A DNA stretch of 64,000 nucleotides from the NCBI RefSeq assembly GCF_017302985.1, contig NZ_JAFIMU010000013.1, forward strand, positions 248,001 to 312,000. The letters are read 5' to 3'. The translations under genes were made by a program, and so were the position numbers. This document shows positions 37,527 to 46,000 of this stretch, one piece after another (position 1 is the first letter of the stretch; each line of letters starts with the position of its first letter). This stretch comes from Corallococcus macrosporus. GTDB lineage: Bacteria > Myxococcota > Myxococcia > Myxococcales > Myxococcaceae. Under the pieces are notes generated by a model. The model did no database searches, was not told where the DNA came from, and saw only the letters and a list, made by a program, of their open reading frames with translations.

Positions 37527-37772
37527 TCAGCGCTGGGCGTGGTGCCGCTGGAAGATGCCCAGCAGCGAGCCGATGTCCTTGGCCTGGCTGAGCTCCGTGA
37601 CGGGGACGTTGATGCCCAGGTCCTCCATCGTGCCCATGACGATCTCCATCCGGTCGATGGAGTTCGCGCCCAGCTCCTTCAATTGCCGCTCGGGGGTGAT
37701 CAGCCGCGCGTCCACGTCCGGCAGCACCTTGAGGATGTTCTCCGAAATCACCTGGAAGAGGTCCGTGCTCAT
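37527..37772 (-). CDS. Free-standing acyl carrier protein (donor ACP of the HMGS cassette)
   Basis: An 81-residue ACP starting MSTDLFQVI, with phosphopantetheine site Ser38 in LGANSIDRM, the pattern of AcpK and TaB/TaE-type donor ACPs. It would carry malonyl and then acetyl units from the trans AT through the decarboxylating KS to HMGS. It lies 20 bp after the trans-AT/ER gene and immediately before the decarboxylating KS. Confidence 0.95.
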   Translation of the reverse strand: MSTDLFQVISENILKVLPDVDARLITPERQLKELGANSIDRMEIVMGTMEDLGINVPVTELSQAKDIGSLLGIFQRHHAQR

Positions 37773-37792
37773 CGTCGTTGTTCCTGTCCTGC

Positions 37793-40700
37793 TCAAGCTG
37801 CTGCGTGAACGTTGCCGCGCGGGAGCGCACCGAAGGCGCGCATCCGGTCGGTGATGACCTGGGCGGTCTGCTGCATGAGGAGCTCGCCAATCTCCGCGAC
37901 GCGCCGGTTCTCCCAGCGCTCCATCGGCGTGCCCTTGACCCACTGGTTGAAGGCGCCGAGCGCCGGGCCGCTGTGGACCTGGTAGTCGATGCGGCTGTCC
38001 TTGGAGCCGCCCAGCGCGAGCCGCGTGCTGTAGCCGAAGTACCACTTGAAGATGAGCGCCATCTTGTACTTGGGCAGGGCCTCCGCCTTTTCAATCTCCG
38101 AGGGCGGGTAGTAGGCCTTCACGTCCTCGTAGACGGCGTCGAAGCTCTTGCGGAAGTAGGCGGTCTGCAGGTGCTCGCGGGTCTTCGCGTCGATCTGCTC
38201 CAGCGAGTCGTGGAAGCGATAGAGGTCGTAGAGCTTGTTCGCGCGGGCGGAGAAGAAGAGGCCCTTCTTCACCACCTGGACGCGCGCGCCCAGCTCGAAC
38301 AGGTCGCCGGCGGGGGCGTAGTCGAAGTCCTGGACGTTGAGCCCCTGGAGCAGCTCCTTCACCTCGTTGCTGGTGCCCGCCTCCACCGTGCACTGGTTGA
38401 TGGAGCCGGTGAGGATGAAGTCCGCGCCCAGCATGAACGCCGCCGCGGCGGCTTCCGGCGTGCCGATGCCTCCCGCCGCGCCCACGCGCACGCGCTTCGC
38501 GTAGCCGTACTGGGCCATCATGCGGTCGCGCAGGCGGATGATGGCGGGCGTGAGGGCGTACGCGACGCCCTGGTCCGTGTGGCCGCCGGAGTCCGCCTCC
38601 ACGCAGAGGTCGTCCGCCAGGGGGACGCGCTGGGACCACTCGGCCTGCTCCGGGGTGATGCGCCGCTGCTCCACCAGGCGCCGCACCAGCCGCTCCGGCG
38701 CGGGACGCAGGAAGGCCTCCGCGATCTCCGGGCGGGACACCTTGGCCACGATGCGGTTCTTCGGGACGACGTTGCCGCGCGCGTCGCGCTCCAGGCCGAC
38801 CAGCCGGTAGCGCACCAGCGCGGAGGTCACGGCCATGTACGACGCGGCCTCGATGTGGCGCACGCCGTGGCGGAGGAAGAGGTCGACGGTGTCCTCCTCC
38901 AGCTGCGGGTTCTGCGGGCTGCTCAGCAGGTTGATGCCGTAGGCCTGCCCTCGCGACAGCTCCCGCTGGATGTGGAGGATGGCGGCCTCGGTGTCGCGGA
39001 GCGGGACGCCGCCGGAGCCGAAGTAGCCGAGCATGCCGGCCTTGCCCATGGCGACGACCATCTCCTTGGAGGCCACGCCCCGGTACATCGCGCCCGCCAC
39101 GTAGGCGTACTTGATGCCGTGGTCGGCCCGGAACTCCGCGCTGCCCAGCGACTGCGCGGAAAAGCCCTCCGTCGCCACCGGAGCGGCTTCACGCGACTCG
39201 TGCCGGGGGACCCCGTTGCGCCGGGGCTCGGGAGCCGCAGGTGGAGGTGCCACCGGCGCGCTCACCTCGGGCGCGGACGGCGCGGGAGGCGGGGTGGGGA
39301 CTGGTGCCGCCGCGACGGGTGCGGACGGAGCTTCACCCTCGAAGTCCCTCAGCATGTTGGCGAGCACGATGCCGGGGCCCACCTCCACGATCTTCATTCC
39401 CGGCTGCGCGAGCAGGTAGCGCACCGTGCCCGTCCAGTTCACCGGCCTGGCGATCTGGATGGCGAGCAACTCGCGGCACCGCGCCGCTTCGTAGGGCCGC
39501 GCCTCCACGTTGGAGATGACCGGGATGCGAGGCGGCTGGAAGTCGAAGCCCGCCAGGAACCGGCGGAACGTCTCCGACGCCGGGGCCATGTAGCGCGAGT
39601 GGAAGGCCGCGCTCACCTTGAGCAGCACGTACGCCTTCGCCCCCGCCGCCTCGAAGGCCGGGCTCGCGCGCTGCACCACGTCCGCGGGCCCGGCGATGAC
39701 CACCTGGTTCGGCGTGTTGAAGTTCGCCACGTCCAGCGCGCCGAACTCCTCCGACGAGCGCAGCACCTCCTCGATGCGCTCGCGAGACAGGCCGACCACG
39801 GCCGCCATGCCGCCGCCCTTGGCCTCGGCCATGATCTCGCCACGGCGCTTCACCAGCCGCAGGCCCGTCTCGAAGTCGAAGCTGCCCGCGGCGAAGAGGG
39901 CGTTGTACTCACCCAGGCTGTGACCGGCGACGAAGTCCGGCTCCCCGTCCTTCGCCTTCTTCTCCAGGTACGACAGCGCGTTGACGACGTACAACGCCGG
40001 CTGCGTGTACTGCGTCTGCCCAAGGCGGTTGTCCGGGTTCTGGAGGCACAGCTCCTCGATGGAGTAGCCCAGGATCTCGCTGGCCTTGTCCGTGAGCGAC
40101 CGGTACGGCTCGAACAGGCGCGCCCCCATGCCCTTGCGCTGCGTGCCCTGCCCCGGGAAGACGTACGCGATCATGCTCTTCTTCTCATGCTGGAGTGGAG
40201 GTGAGGACACGGCAGGAGGAGGCACGAACGAGCGCTCCAGCTGCTTCAAGCGCTCCACCTCGCCGTGGGCCGGCGTCATCACGGAGAACACCGCGGGGCG
40301 TCCGCTCTTCGCGACGCCCGCCTTCAACAGGTTCGCCAGCGAGCTGGAGGGCCCCACGTCGATGAAGGCGTACTCGCCCCGGGCCATCAGCCCACGAACG
40401 GCGTCGGAGAACGCCATGGGGCCCCGGATGGCGCCCCACAGGTGCTCGGGGGGCAGCTCGCGGCGGATGCCGCCGTCCAGCCCCGACACCACCGGGATGC
40501 GGGCGGGCCGCTGCGGCAGGCTCCGCAGGTCCGCCAGGTAGCGCTCCCGCGCGGGGTCCATGTACGACGAGTGGAACGCGTGAGCCACCGGCAGCTCGAA
40601 GGTCGTGATGCCCCGCGCCTGGAGCCGCGCATCCACCGCGCGCAGCGCCTCCACGCGGCCGGACACCACGAACTGGAAGGCGTCGTTGCGCCCCGCGTAC

Positions 40701-41170
40701 TCCACGCCCTGGAAGAGCCCGGGCTCGCGCTCCATCAGCGCCGGATCATGCAGGACCGCGAGCATCCCGCCCGCCTCGCACGCGCCCTCCACCGCCCGGG
40801 CCAGCCGGACGCACGCCTCCAGCGCGGCCTCCGGTTCGTAGATGCCCGCGATGGCCGCCGCGACGATCTCCCCCAGGCTCACGCCCAGCGTCATCGCCGG
40901 CTCCAGCCCCCGCGCCATCAGCGAGCGCGCCAGCGCGTACTCCACCGTGAAGATGGACGCGTTGCTGTGCAGCGCGCGAGGCAGCGGCGCTCCGGAGCGG
41001 CCGTCCCCATACAACAGCCCCACCACCGACGTGCCGATGAGCGGCGTCGCCACGCGGTCCAGCCGCAGCACCCACTCCCGGAACACCGGGTCGTGTCGGT
41101 ACAGGTCCACCCCCATCTGCAGGTACTGCGACCCCTGTCCCGAACACAGGAAGACCCATGGCGCGCTCAT
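37793..41170 (-). CDS. Trans-acting AT-AT-ER protein (tandem acyltransferase plus PfaD-type enoylreductase)
   Basis: A 1125-residue protein with three domains. AT1 (about 1-310) has Ser98 in GVSLGE and AFHSSYM; its divergent nucleophile region fits the acyl-hydrolase (PedC-like proofreading) group. AT2 (about 350-640) has Ser418 in GHSLGEY with AFHSRYM, the malonyl-specific pattern, and should load all AT-less modules. The C-terminal part (about 674-1125) is a flavin-dependent PfaD-family ER with the VRVGAAGGIGTPEAAAAAF and GSINQCTVEAGTS stretches, which can reduce enoyl-ACP in trans. The ATG at 41170 follows a GGGGGAG site. It is the first gene of the cassette transcript and divergent from the DUF1579-like gene. 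Confidence 0.95.
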   Translation of the reverse strand: MSAPWVFLCSGQGSQYLQMGVDLYRHDPVFREWVLRLDRVATPLIGTSVVGLLYGDGRSGAPLPRALHSNASIFTVEYALARSLMARGLEPAMTLGVSLGEIVAAAIAGIYEPEAALEACVRLARAVEGACEAGGMLAVLHDPALMEREPGLFQGVEYAGRNDAFQFVVSGRVEALRAVDARLQARGITTFELPVAHAFHSSYMDPARERYLADLRSLPQRPARIPVVSGLDGGIRRELPPEHLWGAIRGPMAFSDAVRGLMARGEYAFIDVGPSSSLANLLKAGVAKSGRPAVFSVMTPAHGEVERLKQLERSFVPPPAVSSPPLQHEKKSMIAYVFPGQGTQRKGMGARLFEPYRSLTDKASEILGYSIEELCLQNPDNRLGQTQYTQPALYVVNALSYLEKKAKDGEPDFVAGHSLGEYNALFAAGSFDFETGLRLVKRRGEIMAEAKGGGMAAVVGLSRERIEEVLRSSEEFGALDVANFNTPNQVVIAGPADVVQRASPAFEAAGAKAYVLLKVSAAFHSRYMAPASETFRRFLAGFDFQPPRIPVISNVEARPYEAARCRELLAIQIARPVNWTGTVRYLLAQPGMKIVEVGPGIVLANMLRDFEGEAPSAPVAAAPVPTPPPAPSAPEVSAPVAPPPAAPEPRRNGVPRHESREAAPVATEGFSAQSLGSAEFRADHGIKYAYVAGAMYRGVASKEMVVAMGKAGMLGYFGSGGVPLRDTEAAILHIQRELSRGQAYGINLLSSPQNPQLEEDTVDLFLRHGVRHIEAASYMAVTSALVRYRLVGLERDARGNVVPKNRIVAKVSRPEIAEAFLRPAPERLVRRLVEQRRITPEQAEWSQRVPLADDLCVEADSGGHTDQGVAYALTPAIIRLRDRMMAQYGYAKRVRVGAAGGIGTPEAAAAAFMLGADFILTGSINQCTVEAGTSNEVKELLQGLNVQDFDYAPAGDLFELGARVQVVKKGLFFSARANKLYDLYRFHDSLEQIDAKTREHLQTAYFRKSFDAVYEDVKAYYPPSEIEKAEALPKYKMALIFKWYFGYSTRLALGGSKDSRIDYQVHSGPALGAFNQWVKGTPMERWENRRVAEIGELLMQQTAQVITDRMRAFGALPRGNVHAAA

Positions 41171-41291
41171 GACCAGCTCCCCCGAACCTCGTCGCGCTGG
41201 CCGATAGCCAGACATGCACCCGGTGACGAAACAATTTCTGTCATCGCAAACCCGCCGTTATGGTCTCTCCCTGTAGTCCGAGGAAAACACC
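41171..41291. promoter_or_regulatory. Divergent intergenic region with probable promoters
   Basis: A 121-bp spacer between the minus-strand trans-AT gene and the plus-strand DUF1579-like gene. It contains an A/T-richer patch (AACAATTTCTGTCATCG). It is the only divergent junction inside the locus, so transcription of the cassette and PKS C-B-A probably starts here. I cannot identify -10/-35 boxes with confidence. Confidence 0.45.
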
Positions 41292-41978
41292 ATGACCATG
41301 ACAAACCGACTCGCAGTCTCCCTGACGTGCCTGACCCTGCTGTCCGCCCAGGCGGCGCTGGCCGCGGAGCCCCAGGCTCCCGCCGCGAAGCCCGGCGCCA
41401 CGCCCGCCACCCCCGCCGCGCCGGCCGCCAAGCCGGTCGCGAACACCGCCGCTCCCGCGGCCCCCACCGCCGCGCCGCCCGCTGGCGCCGCTCAGCAGGG
41501 CCCGCCGCCCGGCCTGCCGCAGCCCTCGCCGATGCTGGCGCAGCTGAAGGACTTCGAGGGCAAGTGGAAGTGCTCCGGCACGCGCGTTCCGATGCCGGGC
41601 GTGCCCGCGTACCCCATCGAGACGACGTGGACGGGCAAGAAGGACCTGAGCGGCTTCTGGGTCTCCATCCGCCTGGAGGAGAAGAAGACCGCCAAGAACC
41701 AGTTCCCCGTGGTGGGTGACTACGCGCTCGGCTTCGACCCGGGCAGCAACCAGCTGCTGGCGCTCTGGCACGACAACTTCGGTGGCCGCAGCGAGCAGCT
41801 GTCCACCGGCTGGCAGGGCGACACCTTCACCTGGGTGGGCGAGTACAACATGGGCGGCATGAAGTCCGGCGCCCGTGGCGTCTTCCACCGCAAGAGCGCG
41901 AAGGAGATGTCCCACACCGGCGAGGCCAACATCGGCGGCCAGTGGGTGGTGATGGTCGAGGAGACCTGCAAGCGCTAG
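41292..41978 (+). CDS. Secreted DUF1579-like protein
   Basis: A 228-residue protein with a signal peptide (residues about 1-24, ending AALAA), an Ala/Pro-rich linker (about 25-78) and a C-terminal beta-rich domain of the DUF1579 type (FEGKWKCSGTRVPMPG, GDYALGFDPGSNQLLALWHDN). Function is unknown; the fold is a lipocalin-like barrel that could bind a small hydrophobic ligand. It is the only plus-strand gene inside the PKS locus. The start has a GAGGA site about seven bases upstream. A link to the pathway is not shown; it may be a resident or inserted bystander. Confidence 0.85.
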   Translation: MTMTNRLAVSLTCLTLLSAQAALAAEPQAPAAKPGATPATPAAPAAKPVANTAAPAAPTAAPPAGAAQQGPPPGLPQPSPMLAQLKDFEGKWKCSGTRVPMPGVPAYPIETTWTGKKDLSGFWVSIRLEEKKTAKNQFPVVGDYALGFDPGSNQLLALWHDNFGGRSEQLSTGWQGDTFTWVGEYNMGGMKSGARGVFHRKSAKEMSHTGEANIGGQWVVMVEETCKR

Positions 41979-41998
41979 CAGGTCCCACGCGGAGCCCT

Positions 41999-42025
41999 GG
42001 CCGGCACGCTCGAACGTGGCCGGCC
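41999..42025. terminator. Possible hairpin terminator between convergent genes
   Basis: GGCCGGCACG and CGTGGCCGGCC pair with one bulged base around a 6-nt loop, between convergent stops at 41978 and 42067. There is no T-tract, so termination is only possible. Confidence 0.4.
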
Positions 42026-42066
42026 GGGGAGTCCCGCGCTGCGCTGGGGAAGGTCCGCGGCGCATG

Positions 42067-42543
42067 TCAGTCCTTCAGCTCGACGAACTGACCGGAATTG
42101 GCCCGGATGTACTTCGCGACGGTGTGGATGTCCCGCGCGAGCGTCTTCGCCAGCAGCGCGTCGTCCTGCTCCTTGCCCTGGAGGGGCCGGTTCGCCGCGC
42201 GGGCCGCGCGCAGGTGCTTCTCGAAGGCCTCCGTCTGCGCCAGCAGCTCGTCCAGGTTCAGGTGCTTCGCGGCCAGCTTGAGCTCGAGCCAGAACGAGTC
42301 CTCGCCCACCAGGTGCGGCAGCTCCGCGCACATCTGCGTCCAGCCGCGGCCGTGCGCGTAGAGCACCCAGAACATGAACACCGCGCGCTGACCGGGCGTC
42401 AGCGAGCCGTACACCTCCTCGCGCACGTCACTGCCCCGGCCGCGCATGGCCAGCGCGGCGGGCTGCACGCACTTCTGGCAGAGCGCCGTGTCGTCCAGCG
42501 AGGCCAGCTCCTGGCGCGTCATGCGGATCAACGTGGTTCCCAT
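42067..42543 (-). CDS. Small conserved protein of unknown function (paralog 2)
   Basis: A 158-residue soluble protein, paralogous to the next gene upstream. Shared features are an N-terminal CxxC (LCQKC), then YGSLTPGQRAVFMFWVL, LPHLV, EDSFW, and a C-terminal YIRANSGQFVEL. The start at 42543 has an AGGGGA site. No enzymatic motif is recognised; the conserved aromatic and helical character suggests a small helical binding protein. It lies 11 bp after its paralog in the same transcript as PKS D, so a role in the pathway (scaffold, regulator or enzyme) is plausible but unproven. Confidence 0.8.
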   Translation of the reverse strand: MGTTLIRMTRQELASLDDTALCQKCVQPAALAMRGRGSDVREEVYGSLTPGQRAVFMFWVLYAHGRGWTQMCAELPHLVGEDSFWLELKLAAKHLNLDELLAQTEAFEKHLRAARAANRPLQGKEQDDALLAKTLARDIHTVAKYIRANSGQFVELKD

Positions 42544-42554
42544 GGGCGTGTCCC

Positions 42555-43022
42555 CTAGCTGTCCAGCTGCACGAACTGGCCCGGATTGGCGCGGATGAAG
42601 GCGGAGAAGCGCGGCAGCTCGCGGCGGATGAGCTGGGCGAGCGCGTTGTCGAGCTTCGCGATGGCGTCCTCGTTGCCCTCCTGGTCGCGCAGGGCGAGGA
42701 ACGCGTCGGTGAGCGTCACCAGCTCCTGCACGCCCACCAGCCGGCCGGCGGCGCGCAGCCCGTCCCAGAACGAGTCCTCGTAGACCAGGTGCGGCAGCTG
42801 TTCGTGAAGCTGCGTGAAGCCGCGCGGGCCCCGGGCGTTGAGCACCCAGAACATGAACACCGCGCGCTGGCCCTCGGTGAGCGAGCCATAGACGCGCGAG
42901 CGCGTCTCGTTGTCGGTGCCGCGCATCTTCATGCTCGCGTCCCAGACGCAGGCCCGGCACAGCGCCAGGTCGTCCATGGACTCGAAGTCCTCCATGCTCA
43001 TCTTCACCAACTCGGGCTGCAT
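42555..43022 (-). CDS. Small conserved protein of unknown function (paralog 1)
   Basis: A 155-residue soluble protein paralogous to its neighbour, sharing LCRAC (CxxC), YGSLTEGQRAVFMFWVL, LPHLVYEDSFW and FIRANPGQFVQL. The start at 43022 is preferred because it has an AAAGGA site and because from there its N-terminus (MQPELVKM) aligns without gaps to that of the paralog. An upstream in-frame ATG at 43046 overlaps the PKS D stop as ATGA and is the alternative. The function is unknown. Confidence 0.8.
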   Translation of the reverse strand: MQPELVKMSMEDFESMDDLALCRACVWDASMKMRGTDNETRSRVYGSLTEGQRAVFMFWVLNARGPRGFTQLHEQLPHLVYEDSFWDGLRAAGRLVGVQELVTLTDAFLALRDQEGNEDAIAKLDNALAQLIRRELPRFSAFIRANPGQFVQLDS

Positions 43023-43027
43023 CGCGT

Positions 43028-43033
43028 TCCTTT
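43028..43033 (-). promoter_or_regulatory. Ribosome binding site choosing the 43022 start
   Basis: AAAGGA (minus strand) five bases before the ATG at 43022, favouring this start over the ATGA-overlap start at 43046. Confidence 0.55.
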
Positions 43034-43042
43034 CAGGGTGGC

Positions 43043-46000
43043 TCATGCCCGGGCTCCGGACGCCACGGTGGACAGGTGGGCCGCCAGGCTGGAGACGGTG
43101 GGGTGCGCCAGCACGACGAACAGTTCCACGTCGACCTGCAGCACCTCGCGCAGCCGGGAGACCATCTGCGTGGCCAGCAGCGAGTGGCCGCCCAGCTCAT
43201 GGAAGCCGTCGTCCGCGCCCACGCGGTCCACTCCCAGGAACTCCTGGTAGACGGACGCGATGGTGCGCTCCATCTCGTCACGCGGCTCGACGAAGGGCGT
43301 GTCCAGGTCAGGGCGCTTGAGCAGCTCCGCCGTGCCGGGCTCCTGCCGCACGGCCTCCAGCTTCACCCACTTGTCGTAGCGGGCCTGGAGGTCCGTCGCG
43401 CACACCGCGACCTGGGTGGAGTCCGGGATGGCGAAGAGGCGGTGGAAGGACTCCAGCCCCTCGGGCTCGGTGAGGACGCTGGGCGCCAGCCGCTCGTACA
43501 TCGACGGGTGGACGATCTCCTTCGCCTTCTTCCACTCGATGTCCCACGAGTCCCAGTACTGGACCACCCACTTCTGCGCGTGCTGGCGGTTCTGGAGGAC
43601 GGTGTAGTTGGACGCGAGGCTGCTGGCGCTCGCGATGGCGATGAAGCCCAGGCCGCCCAGCACCGAGCCCAGCGAGCTCATCATCACGCGGAAGCGCAGG
43701 TCGCGCTCGCGCAGGAGCTCGTCCAGCATCCGCAGGCTGTGCGGGATGGAGGCGAAGTGCTGCTTGCACAGCTCGCGGTCCGCGTCGCGCAGGGGCTTGA
43801 TGCGCTCGAAGTTGGACGCGCCCGACGCGTGGAGCAGCCCGCGGATGGGGCCTGCTTCCTTCTCGGCGTCGGCCAGCACGCGCCGCATGGCCTCCACGTC
43901 GTCCAGGCGGGCCTTCTTCAGCACGAAGTCATGGCCCGCCGCCTGGAGGCCCACCGCGTTGCCCACGCGGACGCCAATCGGCTCGCGGCGCTTCGCGCCC
44001 AGCCACTGCCCCCACGCGTCCTGCTCCGGGAAGTCCGGCTCCTCCAGGATGATGAGCCGCGCGCCCTGCTCCAGCATGCGCCGGGCGGTGAGGAAGCCGA
44101 TGCCCTCCAGGCCGTAATAGACGAGGTACGTCTCGCCCTTGTGGACGAGCGGCGGCTTCGGCGCGTCGGCCGTCACGCGCACGGGCTCGTAGAACTGGAT
44201 CCACCGGCGGGTGCCCCGGTACGCGCACAGCACGTCCCCGATGGAGGACAGCACCTCGCGCTCCAGCGCGTCCGCGAGCGCGTCCACCTTCCAGGCGCCG
44301 CCCTCCGGCACGGACAGGTCCACCGCGCGGCAGTGGAGGTTGTTGTACTCCTGCTGGAGCACCTTGCAGATGCCCGACACGGAGCTCTGCTCGTAGCGCA
44401 GCGCCTCCTCGCCGGTGACGTCGAAGACGTCGTTGGAGAACGCGAGCAGCCGCATGGAGCGCGTCACCGCGAGCTGCCCCAGCGCTTGACCGAAGAACAG
44501 GAGGCTGAAGAGGCCCTGCTCCTGCGAGGCCACCAGCGCGTCCAGGTCGTTGGCGGGCCGGGGCGCGTCCACGGCCTGAAGGCCCCAGAAGTGGAGCACG
44601 CGGTCCGGCAGGAGCTGGCGGCTTCGCAGCTCCAGCACCAGCAGCTCGTAGGCCTTGCGGTCGGACACCGGCAGGCTGAAGGCCGCGTCGCCCAGCTTCG
44701 CGAACGTCGCGCCGGGCGTCACGGTGACGACCGTGCCCCGGCGGCCCAGCCGTTCGATGAGCTTGCGGGTGAGCGGAGCGCCGTCGGAGAAGACGAGGAA
44801 CGTCTCACGCGCCGTGGGCGCGGGCTCCAGCGGCAGCGCGGACTGCTTCCACTGCGCGCGGTAGAACCAGTCCGCCATGTCCGGGCGCTTGCGCCAGAAG
44901 GCGTCCTTGTCCTTCACGGGGGCCTGGGCCTCCGGGGGGCGCGGCTCCACCCACAGTCGCTGCCTCTCGAAGGGATAGAGCGGCAGGCGCACGCGGCGGG
45001 GCGAGGCGCCGTCGTGCAGCATGGACCAGTCCACCTCGTCGCCCGCGAGCCAGGGTCCGAGCAGGGCCTGCCACGAGGCGGGCACCGAGCCCGCGTCCGG
45101 GGACGCGAACCGGCGCTCCCGCAGCGCGCGGACGGCGTCTGGCACCGTGCGGGCGCGCACGGCCCTGCGGTACGTGAAGGCGCGGCGTCCGCGCTGGAGC
45201 GTGAAGGCCACGTCGCGCAGGAACAGCTCCGGGTGCGCCTCCAGGTGATCCGCCAGCAGGACGGTGACGCGGTCGAGCGCCTCCGGGCTTCGCGCGGACA
45301 GCACCAGCAACTGCTCGTCCTGGGAGGTTTCGTTGCGAGGGGGCCGCGCCGGCGCCTCCTCCAGGATGACGTGCGCGTTCGTTCCGCCGATGCCCAGCGA
45401 GCTCATCCCCGCGCGCAGCGGCGTCTGCCCGCGCTTCCAGTCCGTGAGCGCGGTATTGACGAAGAAGGGGCTGTTGTCGAAGTCGATCTTCGGGTTGGGC
45501 GTCTGGAAGTGGAGGCTCGGCGGCAGCTTGCGCTCCTCCAGCGCGCGCACGACCTTGATGAGGCCGGCGACGCCCGCGGCCGCGTTGAGGTGACCGATGT
45601 TGGTCTTCACCGAGCCGATGGCGCAGAAGCCCTTGCGGTCGGTGTGCAGGCGGAAGGCCTGCGTCAGCGCGGCCAGCTCGATGGGGTCACCCACTTCCGT
45701 GCCCGTGCCGTGGGCCTCCACGTAGCTGATGGACTCCGGCGCCACGTCCGACGTCGCGAGCGCCTGGACGATGACCTTCGCCTGGCCCTCCACGCTGGGG
45801 GCCGTGTAGCCCACCTTGGTGGAGCCGTCGTTGTTGATGGCCGAGCCCTTGATGACCGCGCGGATGTCGTCGCCGTCCGCGAGCGCGTCCGCCAGCCGCT
45901 TGAGGACGACCACGCCGCTGCCGTTGCCCCACAGCGTGCCCCGGGCCTGCGCGTCGAAGGCGCGGCAGTGCCCGTCCGGGGACAGGATGCTGTCCTGCAC

